Shown piece by piece: positions 9,796 to 17,294 of a stretch of 27,714 bases of DNA. Where the stretch lies: the NCBI GenBank assembly GCA_002320455.1, contig DCKU01000183.1, forward strand, positions 1 through 27,714. Reading direction: 5' to 3'. The position numbers and the translations under genes are program-made. This DNA is from Salinisphaera sp. UBA1666 (GTDB lineage: Bacteria > Pseudomonadota > Gammaproteobacteria > Nevskiales > Salinisphaeraceae). Each line of letters begins with the position of its first letter. Position 1 is the stretch's first letter. Below the pieces are notes generated by a model. It did no database searches. It was given only the letters and a program-made list of their open reading frames with translations, and had not been told where the DNA came from.

Positions 9796-10545
9796 CTAGC
9801 TGCCCATGTACAAACCGCCGTTAATCGACAGCGTCTCGCCCGTAATATACCCAGCCTGGGGCGAGGCGAGAAATGCGACCGCCGAGGCAATGTCGTCAAC
9901 TTGGCCCAGTCGGCCCAGCGGAATCTGACCGAGCATGGCCTGGGTTGTCTCTTCGGACAGCTCGCGCGTCATGTCGGTCTCGATGAAGCCGGGGGCAACG
10001 GCATTGACCGTGATACCGCGTGAGCCCACCTCGCGCGCCATCGAACGCGTCAGGCCCAGCAGCCCCGCTTTGGCGGCGCTGTAGTTGACCTGGCCTGCGT
10101 TGCCCATCAGCCCCACTACCGACGCAATGTTGATGATCCGGCCACCGCGCGCCTTCATCATGCCTTTGAGCACGGCCTTGGAAACACGAAACACGCCCGA
10201 GAGATTGGCATCGATCACCGCCTGCCAATCGTCCTCTTTCATACGCATCATCAACGTATCGCGCGTGATGGCCGCGTTGTTGACCACGATGCCCGGCGCA
10301 CCAAATTCTTGGCCGACCGACTTGATCAACGCCTCGATTTGGGCGTTATCGGTCACGTCCAGCGCGCGACCGCCTCCGCCGCTGGGCGCCAAACGCTCGT
10401 TGATGGCTGCCGCCCCGGCCTCGCTGGTCGCCGTGCCGATGACGATGGCGCCGTCTGAAGCTAATCGATCGGCGATGGCTGCACCAATGCCACGGCTGGC
10501 GCCGGTAACGAGCGCAATCTGGCCGGCGAGTGTGTTCTCGGACAT
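9796..10545 (-). CDS. fabG: 3-oxoacyl-ACP reductase
   Basis: NADPH-dependent short-chain dehydrogenase that reduces 3-oxoacyl-ACP in fatty-acid elongation. The 249-aa product has the cofactor motif TGASRGIG (14-21), NNAAI (89-93), and catalytic N114, S142, Y155 and K159 (YSAAK). The C terminus GETLSINGGLYM is typical of FabG. The ATG lies 39 nt after the fabD stop with only a weak Shine-Dalgarno. Confidence 0.97.
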   Translation of the reverse strand: MSENTLAGQIALVTGASRGIGAAIADRLASDGAIVIGTATSEAGAAAINERLAPSGGGGRALDVTDNAQIEALIKSVGQEFGAPGIVVNNAAITRDTLMMRMKEDDWQAVIDANLSGVFRVSKAVLKGMMKARGGRIINIASVVGLMGNAGQVNYSAAKAGLLGLTRSMAREVGSRGITVNAVAPGFIETDMTRELSEETTQAMLGQIPLGRLGQVDDIASAVAFLASPQAGYITGETLSINGGLYMGS

Positions 10546-10584
10546 GCGTGAGAGCTCGGTTGAGATGAAAGACGTTGGCGCGGC

Positions 10585-11538
10585 TTAGCTGCCGACGCGG
10601 GCCACCGCGGCTTCAAGATCGTCCGCATCGGACAGCGTCACGCTAACCAGAGTCTTGTCGATGCGTTTGTTGAGGCCTGAGAGCACCTTGCCCGGCCCGC
10701 ACTCGACGAATGTGTCACAGCCGGCGGCCTGAATGTGGCGCACGGTATCAGCCCAATAGACCGAATCGGCCAGCTGGGCCACCAGCGCGCGGCGGATGCC
10801 CGAGACGTCCTCGCGCGGACGGGCATCCACATTGTGATAGACCGGCAGCTGCGGCTCACGCAGCGGGATATCTTCAAGATGCGCGGCCAGACGGTCGGCG
10901 GCCGGACGCATTAGGCTGCAATGTGACGGCACGCTCACCGCGAGAGGCTTGACCAGCTTGGCCCCTTTTTCCTTGGCGATTTCGCCGGCCCGGGTCACGG
11001 CGTCGGCATGGCCGGCAATAACCACCTGCATCGGCGCGTTGAAATTGGCAGCGGATACGCGCTGTCCGACATCGGCCAGGTCGTCGCACGCGGCCTGGCA
11101 GGCCGCTACCACGTCTTCATCGGACAGACCGATAATGGCTGCCATCGCGCCCTGCCCGGCCTCTACCGCACCCTGCATGGCCTGACCGCGCAGACGCGTC
11201 AGCCGCAGCGCGTCACCGAAGTTCATCGCGCCCGCCACGACCAGCGCGCTGTACTCGCCCAGGCTATGGCCGGCCAGATAGGCCGGCATCGAACCGCCCG
11301 CCTGCTGCCAGCGGCGCCAGAAGGCGATACTGGCAGCCACCAGAGCCGGCTGCGTGTACTCGGTCTGGTTCAGCGTATCGGCCGGACCGTGGTCGATCAG
11401 CTCGGCCAGATCAAAACCCAGGGCATCATTGGCCTCGGCCAGCGTCTCGTCGACAACAGTAGGCCGGTCGGCAGCCTCGCCGAGCATTCCAACCGATTGT
11501 GCCCCCTGACCGGGGAAGACCATCGCGAAACGCGACAT
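10585..11538 (-). CDS. fabD: Malonyl-CoA:ACP transacylase
   Basis: Transfers malonyl from CoA to ACP, supplying the extender unit for fatty-acid synthesis. The 317-aa product begins MSRFAMVFPGQGAQSVGM, has catalytic S92 in GHSLGEYSALV, the histidine of VPSHCSLM, and the C-terminal VECGPGKVLSGLNKR. I chose the ATG at 11538 because family members begin within a few residues of FVFPGQG. The frame is open to a GTG at 11601, but that adds 21 atypical residues. Neither start has a good Shine-Dalgarno. It appears to be the first gene of the operon: upstream lies a divergent nudJ rather than the usual rpmF-plsX-fabH. Confidence 0.95.
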   Translation of the reverse strand: MSRFAMVFPGQGAQSVGMLGEAADRPTVVDETLAEANDALGFDLAELIDHGPADTLNQTEYTQPALVAASIAFWRRWQQAGGSMPAYLAGHSLGEYSALVVAGAMNFGDALRLTRLRGQAMQGAVEAGQGAMAAIIGLSDEDVVAACQAACDDLADVGQRVSAANFNAPMQVVIAGHADAVTRAGEIAKEKGAKLVKPLAVSVPSHCSLMRPAADRLAAHLEDIPLREPQLPVYHNVDARPREDVSGIRRALVAQLADSVYWADTVRHIQAAGCDTFVECGPGKVLSGLNKRIDKTLVSVTLSDADDLEAAVARVGS

Positions 11539-11571
11539 AGAATCGAGCAGGTCGATGACTGATTCCGGCGC

Positions 11572-11577
11572 ATGATA
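11572..11577 (-). promoter_or_regulatory. fabD: Possible -10 element for the fab operon
   Basis: On the minus strand TATCAT matches five of six bases of the -10 consensus and would start transcription about 26 nt upstream of the fabD ATG at 11538. The matching -35 (TGGCCA) is weak. This fits the shorter fabD start, since a longer one would lie upstream of the transcript. By eye only. Confidence 0.3.
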
Positions 11578-11706
11578 CCCGGCCGATATTGACTTGGCCA
11601 CGTGAAATTAGCCGCAGTGCGGCCGACCACGCCTTGGCGTACGCTCGCGCACGCGACGACCGGCGCATAAACTAGTCATGCTCATTGTTCGATGCGAGCC
11701 GTTTAT

Positions 11707-12153
11707 ATGGTGCACGTGGAGCTGACCGTGGCTGCCGTGGTGGCGCGAGCGTCACGTTATCTGGTGGTCGAGGAAGCGATCAACGATCAACGGGTCATCA
11801 ACCAGCCGGCCGGCCACGTCGAGCCCGGCGAAACCATTTTAGAGGCCGTGATTCGCGAGACGCGCGAAGAAAGCGCCTGGCAATTCGTGCCTGAAGGACT
11901 GATCGGTCTCTATTACTGGCCCCACGCCGACGGGCGGACCACTCTGCGTATCGCCCTGGCCGGCTACGTGCAAGAGCATGATCCCGCTCGGCCGCTGGAC
12001 ACGCCGATCGTGGCCACGCACTGGTTGTCCCGCCAGGAACTGGCCCAACATCCCAGCCTACGCAGCGCGTTGGTGCTGCGCAGCATTGAAGACTACGAAC
12101 GCTACCCGCTTATGTCGCTAGACCGACTCACCCATATTCAGGACGTCTCGTGA
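11707..12153 (+). CDS. nudJ: NudJ-like Nudix hydrolase
   Basis: Nudix pyrophosphatase related to E. coli NudJ, which acts on thiamine pyrophosphate and nucleoside tri/diphosphates. The 148-aa product has NQPAGHVEPGETILEA followed by RETREES, which is the Nudix box GX5EX7REUXEE; the usual Gly near the end of the box is Ala. The HVELTVAAVV and RYLVVEE segments match NudJ, and the nudJ-mnmA-hflD order is the same as in E. coli. I prefer the ATG at 11707 by alignment with NudJ; one at 11692 adds five residues. Its stop overlaps mnmA by one base (TGATG). Confidence 0.9.
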   Translation: MVHVELTVAAVVARASRYLVVEEAINDQRVINQPAGHVEPGETILEAVIRETREESAWQFVPEGLIGLYYWPHADGRTTLRIALAGYVQEHDPARPLDTPIVATHWLSRQELAQHPSLRSALVLRSIEDYERYPLMSLDRLTHIQDVS

Positions 12154-13316
12154 TGCCGGTCCGTGGCAAAGCTCCGGCTGATACCCGCGTAATTGTGGGC
12201 CTGTCGGGCGGTGTGGATTCCTCGGTGGCCGCCTTGCGCCTGGTCGAGGCCGGCTACCAGGTCGAGGGGCTGTTCATGTTCAACTGGGGCGAGGACGAGG
12301 CCGGACGTTGCCAGGCAGCCGATGACTTCGACGACGCTGCCGAAGTCTGTGAAGCCCTGGATATTACGCTGCATCGAGCCGACTTCTCGGCGGAGTACAA
12401 GTCGCGGGTCTTCCAGTATTTTCTGGACAGCTATGCCGCGGGGCGCACCCCTAACCCGGATGTGCTGTGCAACCGCGAAATCAAGTTCGATGCGTTCATG
12501 CGCCACGCCGAACGTCTGGGCGCAGACATGATCGCTACCGGCCACTACGCCCGCATGGACCATACCGGTGACACGCCACGTCTACTGCGCGGCATGGACC
12601 CGAACAAGGACCAGTCTTATTTCCTGGCCGCGGTGCCGGTCGAGGCTTTGGCACATACGCTGTTCCCCGTCGGCGAAATCAACAAGATCGACGTGCGCGC
12701 GATAGCCAAAGCCGCGGGCCTACCTATTCACGACAAGCCGGACAGCACCGGCGTGTGTTTCATCGGCGAACGCGACTTCGAGGGCTTTCTTCGACAATAT
12801 CTGTCGGGCCGCGCCGGGCCGGTGCGCGTATCGGGCGGCGCGCTCGACGACCGCGTGATCGCCGAGCACGCGGGGCTGATCTATTACACCATCGGCCAGC
12901 GTCGCGGCCTGGGGCTTGGCGGCGTTGCCGGGGCCGACCAGGGGCCCTGGTACGTCGTGGACAAGGACTTGACCTCGGACACGCTCTGGGTCAGCCAAGA
13001 CGCCCATCACGACGCGCTTGAACAGACCCGGCTGTTGGCCGGCCCGGCGCACTGGCTTATTAAAGCGCCGACACAGGCTTTCGACTGTCAGGCGCAAGTG
13101 CGGTATCGGCAAGCAGCGATCGCCTGTCGGGTTATCCCGCACGCCAACGGCGATATCGAGGTTGTCTTCGAGCACCCGCCGCGTGCCATTACGCCTGGCC
13201 AGTACGTTGTACTTTATGACGGGGCGCATTGTCTGGGCAGCGCCGAAATTCGAACGTCCGGGGATACGGTTGTCGCCCCCGGGCACGACACGACCTATCT
13301 GGAATCATCGGCATGA
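12153..13316 (+). CDS. mnmA: tRNA 2-thiouridylase MnmA
   Basis: Adds sulfur to U34 of tRNA-Lys, -Glu and -Gln in the cytosol, with ATP and sulfur passed from the Tus relay. The 387-aa product has the PP-loop LSGGVDSSV (17-25). Catalytic cysteines are C106 in NPDVLCNREIKF and C202 in DSTGVCFIGER, plus TGHYAR, KDQSYFL and YTIGQRRGLGLGG. The ATG at 12153 overlaps the nudJ stop; a GTG one codon earlier (12150) is equally possible. The stop overlaps hflD by 4 nt (ATGA). Confidence 0.97.
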   Translation: MPVRGKAPADTRVIVGLSGGVDSSVAALRLVEAGYQVEGLFMFNWGEDEAGRCQAADDFDDAAEVCEALDITLHRADFSAEYKSRVFQYFLDSYAAGRTPNPDVLCNREIKFDAFMRHAERLGADMIATGHYARMDHTGDTPRLLRGMDPNKDQSYFLAAVPVEALAHTLFPVGEINKIDVRAIAKAAGLPIHDKPDSTGVCFIGERDFEGFLRQYLSGRAGPVRVSGGALDDRVIAEHAGLIYYTIGQRRGLGLGGVAGADQGPWYVVDKDLTSDTLWVSQDAHHDALEQTRLLAGPAHWLIKAPTQAFDCQAQVRYRQAAIACRVIPHANGDIEVVFEHPPRAITPGQYVVLYDGAHCLGSAEIRTSGDTVVAPGHDTTYLESSA

Positions 13317-13912
13317 CGCAAGCCAACAGCTTTCAGGACCAGGCATTTGCGCTGGCCGGCGTGGCTCAGTTTGCCCGCTATGCCCATGACATGGCCCAGG
13401 ACGGCCAAGATCTGCCGGTACGGTTCGAGCGGGCCCTGCACGCTATTTTCTGCACGGATCCCGATCGCGCGCTCGATGTGTTCGAAAACGAGCAAGAGCT
13501 GGCCGACGGTATTACGTTTCTCAAGCCACAGCTGGCCGGCCAGCGCCCCGATCAAAAACACGCGCTCGTGGCCCGCTATATCGGCCAGATCCTCAAGCTT
13601 GCCGGTCGGCTGCGTCAGGATGAACAGGCCTTGGGCCGTATACGCGGCGCGATTGATCGTGCGCGGCTGGCCGATGGGGCCGACGTTGCCGAGATACTCG
13701 ACGGCGCGTATCGCGAGACGATCAGCCCGATGCGGCCCCAGATCATGCTTCAGGGGCATCCGAGCTATCTCAAAAACGAATACCTGCAGCGACGGATACG
13801 CACCCAGCTTCTGGCGGCTATTCGTGCCGGCGTGCTCTGGCGCCAGTGCGGCGGCGGCTTCATGTCGCTGTTCTTTCGACGCAAAGCGCTTTTGGCCGGG
13901 CTGGAAAGATAG
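13313..13912 (+). CDS. hflD: High frequency lysogenization protein HflD
   Basis: A 200-aa mostly helical, membrane-associated protein. The E. coli homologue is known for affecting lambda CII; its housekeeping role is unclear. Family features are the N-terminal QDQAFALAGVAQFARYAHD and the C-terminal MLQGHPSYLKNEYLQRRIRTQLLAAIRAGVLWRQ. The start is the ATG inside ATGA at the mnmA stop; the frame is open further upstream but only within mnmA. In E. coli hflD precedes purB, but here acnA follows after 125 nt. Confidence 0.93.
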   Translation: MTQANSFQDQAFALAGVAQFARYAHDMAQDGQDLPVRFERALHAIFCTDPDRALDVFENEQELADGITFLKPQLAGQRPDQKHALVARYIGQILKLAGRLRQDEQALGRIRGAIDRARLADGADVAEILDGAYRETISPMRPQIMLQGHPSYLKNEYLQRRIRTQLLAAIRAGVLWRQCGGGFMSLFFRRKALLAGLER

Positions 13913-13966
13913 CCAAGTTTTATTTTCACAAATCGCCCGGACCCTGCAGGCACGTTCAGCAGACGC

Positions 13967-13972
13967 TATACT
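13967..13972 (+). promoter_or_regulatory. acnA: Possible -10 element for acnA
   Basis: TATACT matches five of six bases of the -10 consensus, about 66 nt upstream of the acnA ATG, in the 125-nt hflD-acnA gap. I see no convincing -35 at 16-18 nt, so it may depend on an activator. Prediction by eye. Confidence 0.35.
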
Positions 13973-14037
13973 GCTGGCCGCACTTATAGACCGGCGCGCG
14001 CACACGCGACCATTTACCGGCTCAGGAGATAAGGTTC

Positions 14038-16776
14038 ATGACCGACAGCTTTGGGACCCGCACGAATTTCACGGTTGGTAACCGCAGCTTCGACTATTTT
14101 AGCCTTCCGGCACTCGAGAAGCAGTTTCCCAACGTGGCCAAGCTGCCCTACGCCCAGAAGATTCTGCTGGAAAACCTGCTGCGTCATGAAGACGGCAGCA
14201 ACGTAACGAAAGACGACATCGAGGCCATGGCCAACTGGGACGCCAAGGCCGAGCCGGACACGGAAATCGCCTTTACGCCGGCACGCGTGGTGCTGCAGGA
14301 CTTCACGGGCGTGCCGGCGGTCGTCGACCTGGCCGCCATGCGCGATGCCATGAAGAACCTCGGCGGCAGCCCGGACAAGATCAATCCGCTCTCCCCGGCC
14401 GAATTGGTTATCGACCACTCGGTGATGGTTGACGAATACGGCACCGATAAAGCCTTCGATCTGAACGCCAAGCTGGAGTTCAATCGCAACAAGGAGCGCT
14501 ATGCGTTCCTGCGTTGGGGTCAGGGCGCGTTCGACAACTTCAAGGTCGTGCCGCCGGATACCGGCATCGTGCACCAGGTCAACCTGGAATATCTGGCCCG
14601 CGTGGTTTTCGGTAACGAAGACAAGAACTTGGCTTATCCCGACACGCTGGTGGGCACCGACTCCCACACCACCATGATCAACGGCGTGGGGGTACTCGGC
14701 TGGGGCGTCGGCGGTATCGAAGCCGAGGCCGCCATGCTGGGCCAGCCCATCACCATGCTTATCCCGCAGGTCGTGGGCTTCAAGCTCACCGGCAAGCTGG
14801 CCGAAGGCACCACCGCCACCGATTTGGTGCTCACGGTCACCGAAATGCTGCGCGCCAAGGGCGTGGTCGGCAAGTTCGTGGAATTCTTCGGCGACGGCCT
14901 GGAAGATCTGGCGCTGGCCGACCGAGCCACCATCGCCAACATGGCCCCGGAATACGGTGCGACCTGCGGCATCTTCCCGGTCGACGAAGAAACCATCCGT
15001 TACATGGAGCTGACCGGGCGCGATCCGGAGCAACTCGAGCTGACCCGCGAATATGCCAAGGCTCAGGGCCTGTGGCGCGAAAAAGGTCAGCCGGATGCCA
15101 ACTACACGGACGTACTCGAGCTGGATCTGGGCACCGTGCAGCCGTCGCTGGCCGGACCCAAGCGCCCGCAGGACCGCGTGCTGCTCTCCGACATGCAAGA
15201 GACCTATCGTCGAGAGGTCGCGCCTTTCATGAAAAGCCGGGCCGAAAAAGCCGGCAAGTCCATGGAAGAGTCCAAGATGCAGAGCGAGTCGGGCATCGCC
15301 TCCGACGGCGTCGGCGGCCCGGTTCACGCCCCGGTGTCTTACAAGGAAGCCGAGTTCGACCTGCACGACGGCTCGGTAGTGATCGCGGCCATCACGTCCT
15401 GCACCAACACGTCCAACCCGGCCGTGATGCTGGCCGCAGGCCTGGTCGCACGCAACGCCGTGGAAAAAGGCATGCAGGTCAAACCCTGGGTGAAGACCTC
15501 GCTGGCGCCCGGGTCCAAGGTCGTGACCGAGTATCTGGAAAAAGCCGGCCTGGACGATGACCTGGACAACCTGGGCTTCCAGCTCGTCGGCTATGGCTGC
15601 ACCACCTGTATCGGCAACTCCGGCCCGCTGCCGGAGCCGATCGGCAACGCCGTTCGTGACAACGATCTGAACGTGGCCTCGGTATTGTCGGGCAACCGTA
15701 ACTTCGAAGGTCGCGTGCACGGCGATGTGCGCATGAACTTTTTGGCCAGCCCGCCGCTGGTCGTCGCCTATGCGCTGGCCGGTACCATCGACATTAACCT
15801 GACCGAAGATGCGCTGGGCACCGACGCCGATGGCAACGACGTCTTCCTCAAGGATCTGTGGCCTTCGCAGAAGGAAATCTACGACACCATCGGGTCCTCG
15901 CTGAACTCCGAGATGTTCAAGGATTCCTACGGCGACGTGTTCGCCGGCGACGACCGCTGGCAGAACCTGGACGTGCCGGAAGGCGAGATCTACGAGTGGG
16001 ACAAGGACTCTACCTACGTCCAGAATCCGCCCTACTTCGAAGGCATGACCGTCGACGTCGACGATATCCCGACGATCAAGGGCGCGCGCTGTCTGGCCAA
16101 GCTGGGTGACTCGATCACCACCGACCATATCTCCCCGGCCGGTGCGATCACCAAGGACAGCCCGGCGGGCCAGTACCTGCAAGAGCAAGGCGTCAAACCG
16201 TCGGACTTCAACAGCTACGGCTCGCGTCGTGGCAACCACGAAGTCATGATGCGCGGCACCTTTGCCAACGTCCGTCTGCGCAACCAGCTGGCGCCGGGTA
16301 CCGAAGGCGGCTGGACGCAGTATCAGCCGGACGGTCGTGAGATGTTCATCTACGACGCCGCCATGAAGTACAAGGACGAAGGCACGCCGCTGGTGATCAT
16401 CGCCGGCAAGGAATACGGTACCGGCTCGTCGCGTGACTGGGCGGCCAAGGGCACCCTGCTGCTGGGTGTGAAGACCGTAATCGCCGAGTCCTTCGAGCGT
16501 ATCCACCGTTCCAATCTGGTGGGCATGGGCGTACTGCCCCTGCAGTTCAACGAAGGTGATTCGCACGAGTCGCTGGGCCTGGACGGCACCGAGACCTATG
16601 ACATCGACGGCCTGTCCGCCGGTGCCAAGTCTGTGCACATCACGGCCACCAAGGAATCGGGCGAGACGATCGAGTTCGATGCCCGCGTGCGTATCGATAC
16701 GCCCAAGGAGTGGGACTACTACCAGAACGGCGGCATCCTGCACTACGTGCTGCGTCAGCTGGCCCAGGCGGCCTAA
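14038..16776 (+). CDS. acnA: Aconitate hydratase A
   Basis: Fe-S enzyme of the citric acid cycle that interconverts citrate and isocitrate via cis-aconitate. The 912-aa product is full length for the AcnA/IRP1 type. The [4Fe-4S] ligands are C455 (AITSCTNTSNP), C521 and C524 (GYGCTTCIGNSGPLPE). Other family blocks are VGTDSHTTMINGVGVLGWGVGGIEAEA, GSRRGNHEVMMRGTFAN and GKEYGTGSSRDWAAKG. The ATG has AGGAGAT 7 nt upstream (14024-14030). Codon use is strongly biased to C-ending codons compared with its neighbours, as expected for a highly expressed gene. A strong terminator follows. Confidence 0.98.
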   Translation: MTDSFGTRTNFTVGNRSFDYFSLPALEKQFPNVAKLPYAQKILLENLLRHEDGSNVTKDDIEAMANWDAKAEPDTEIAFTPARVVLQDFTGVPAVVDLAAMRDAMKNLGGSPDKINPLSPAELVIDHSVMVDEYGTDKAFDLNAKLEFNRNKERYAFLRWGQGAFDNFKVVPPDTGIVHQVNLEYLARVVFGNEDKNLAYPDTLVGTDSHTTMINGVGVLGWGVGGIEAEAAMLGQPITMLIPQVVGFKLTGKLAEGTTATDLVLTVTEMLRAKGVVGKFVEFFGDGLEDLALADRATIANMAPEYGATCGIFPVDEETIRYMELTGRDPEQLELTREYAKAQGLWREKGQPDANYTDVLELDLGTVQPSLAGPKRPQDRVLLSDMQETYRREVAPFMKSRAEKAGKSMEESKMQSESGIASDGVGGPVHAPVSYKEAEFDLHDGSVVIAAITSCTNTSNPAVMLAAGLVARNAVEKGMQVKPWVKTSLAPGSKVVTEYLEKAGLDDDLDNLGFQLVGYGCTTCIGNSGPLPEPIGNAVRDNDLNVASVLSGNRNFEGRVHGDVRMNFLASPPLVVAYALAGTIDINLTEDALGTDADGNDVFLKDLWPSQKEIYDTIGSSLNSEMFKDSYGDVFAGDDRWQNLDVPEGEIYEWDKDSTYVQNPPYFEGMTVDVDDIPTIKGARCLAKLGDSITTDHISPAGAITKDSPAGQYLQEQGVKPSDFNSYGSRRGNHEVMMRGTFANVRLRNQLAPGTEGGWTQYQPDGREMFIYDAAMKYKDEGTPLVIIAGKEYGTGSSRDWAAKGTLLLGVKTVIAESFERIHRSNLVGMGVLPLQFNEGDSHESLGLDGTETYDIDGLSAGAKSVHITATKESGETIEFDARVRIDTPKEWDYYQNGGILHYVLRQLAQAA

Positions 16777-16792
16777 ACGCTGCCACGTGAGG

Positions 16793-16811
16793 GCTCGACG
16801 CATTGTCGAGC
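16793..16811 (+). terminator. acnA: Upstream stem-loop in acnA 3' region
   Basis: GCTCGAC (16793-16799) pairs with GTCGAGC (16805-16811) over a five-base loop, 16 nt after the acnA stop codon. There is no T-tract, so it is not a terminator alone. It stands 3 nt before the intrinsic terminator and may protect the transcript 3' end. Confidence 0.5.
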
Positions 16812-16814
16812 GAG

Positions 16815-16849
16815 AATCCGGCTTCTTCTTTGAGAAGCCGGATTTTTTT
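16815..16849 (+). terminator. acnA: Rho-independent terminator after acnA
   Basis: AATCCGGCTTCT (16815-16826) pairs perfectly with AGAAGCCGGATT (16833-16844), a 12-bp stem with a six-base loop. A run of seven T follows (16843-16849). This is the clearest intrinsic terminator in the window. The Shine-Dalgarno of the next gene starts only 4 nt after the T run. Confidence 0.93.
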
Positions 16850-16862
16850 ATTGGAGGATATC

Positions 16863-17186
16863 GTGACGGCTAAGAAACGTCCGTCGATGCCGCTGCGGTA
16901 TCGTCAGCGGAATAAGGAGCGCATCAAGGAAGAAATCGGCACGCTTCGGCTGGTGCTGGTCGCAGCCCTGGGTATCGATGCCACCCTCGTGGGCCAGTTA
17001 TTCAAGGCTTTCAGAGCGAGCGAGGCAGATCCCGCGCAATATGCCACGGCCTGGGGTTTTGTCGCCGAATGGTTCTTTTCGTTCGAGACATTGATTGTGT
17101 TGGCCGTCGAAATTGCGCTTGCGGCTACGATCGTATTATCTTTACGAATAAGATCACTGCTCCGACAACTGGAGGGTATGACATGA
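16863..17186 (+). CDS. Small two-span membrane protein of unknown function
   Basis: I do not recognise the family. The 107-aa product has a basic N terminus (KKRPSMPLRYRQRNKERIKEE) and a first hydrophobic segment around 28-48 (LRLVLVAALGIDATLVGQLF). A short loop with acidic residues follows, then a second span around 74-95 (TLIVLAVEIALAATIVLSL) and a basic C-terminal tail. The GTG start at 16863 has GGAGG 5 nt upstream (16853-16857); the frame is open to 16803 but that runs through the terminator. Its last codons overlap the start of a 25-codon gene (ATGA). It lacks an obvious promoter of its own, so low-level readthrough from acnA is possible. Confidence 0.75.
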   Translation: MTAKKRPSMPLRYRQRNKERIKEEIGTLRLVLVAALGIDATLVGQLFKAFRASEADPAQYATAWGFVAEWFFSFETLIVLAVEIALAATIVLSLRIRSLLRQLEGMT

Positions 17187-17260
17187 TCATCTATCCGATT
17201 ATCGGCGTTGCCAGCATGACCGCAGCGTTTGTTTACGTCGCCTACAAGTGGACGCACTGA
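17183..17260 (+). CDS. 25-aa single-span membrane microprotein
   Basis: A very short reading frame, easily missed: it starts MIIYPIIGVASM and ends VAYKWTH, almost entirely one transmembrane segment with a basic end. Three things support it being real. A strong Shine-Dalgarno GGAGG (17171-17175) lies 7 nt before the ATG. The ATG overlaps the stop of the 107-aa membrane protein as ATGA, a translational-coupling arrangement. The composition is that of a membrane helix. Function is unknown; small single-span proteins often bind and tune a larger membrane partner, here possibly the 107-aa protein. No terminator is visible in the 34 nt before amn. Confidence 0.6.
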   Translation: MIIYPIIGVASMTAAFVYVAYKWTH

Positions 17261-17294
17261 TCGACTAAAACAGCCAGCGCTCTCTTCCGGCCGG

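Noticed and set aside
14014..16803. A 929-codon open frame antisense to acnA
   Set aside because: It mirrors acnA codon by codon, has no recognisable domain, and arises from strong C-ending codon bias in GC-rich DNA. The sense frame carries all aconitase motifs.
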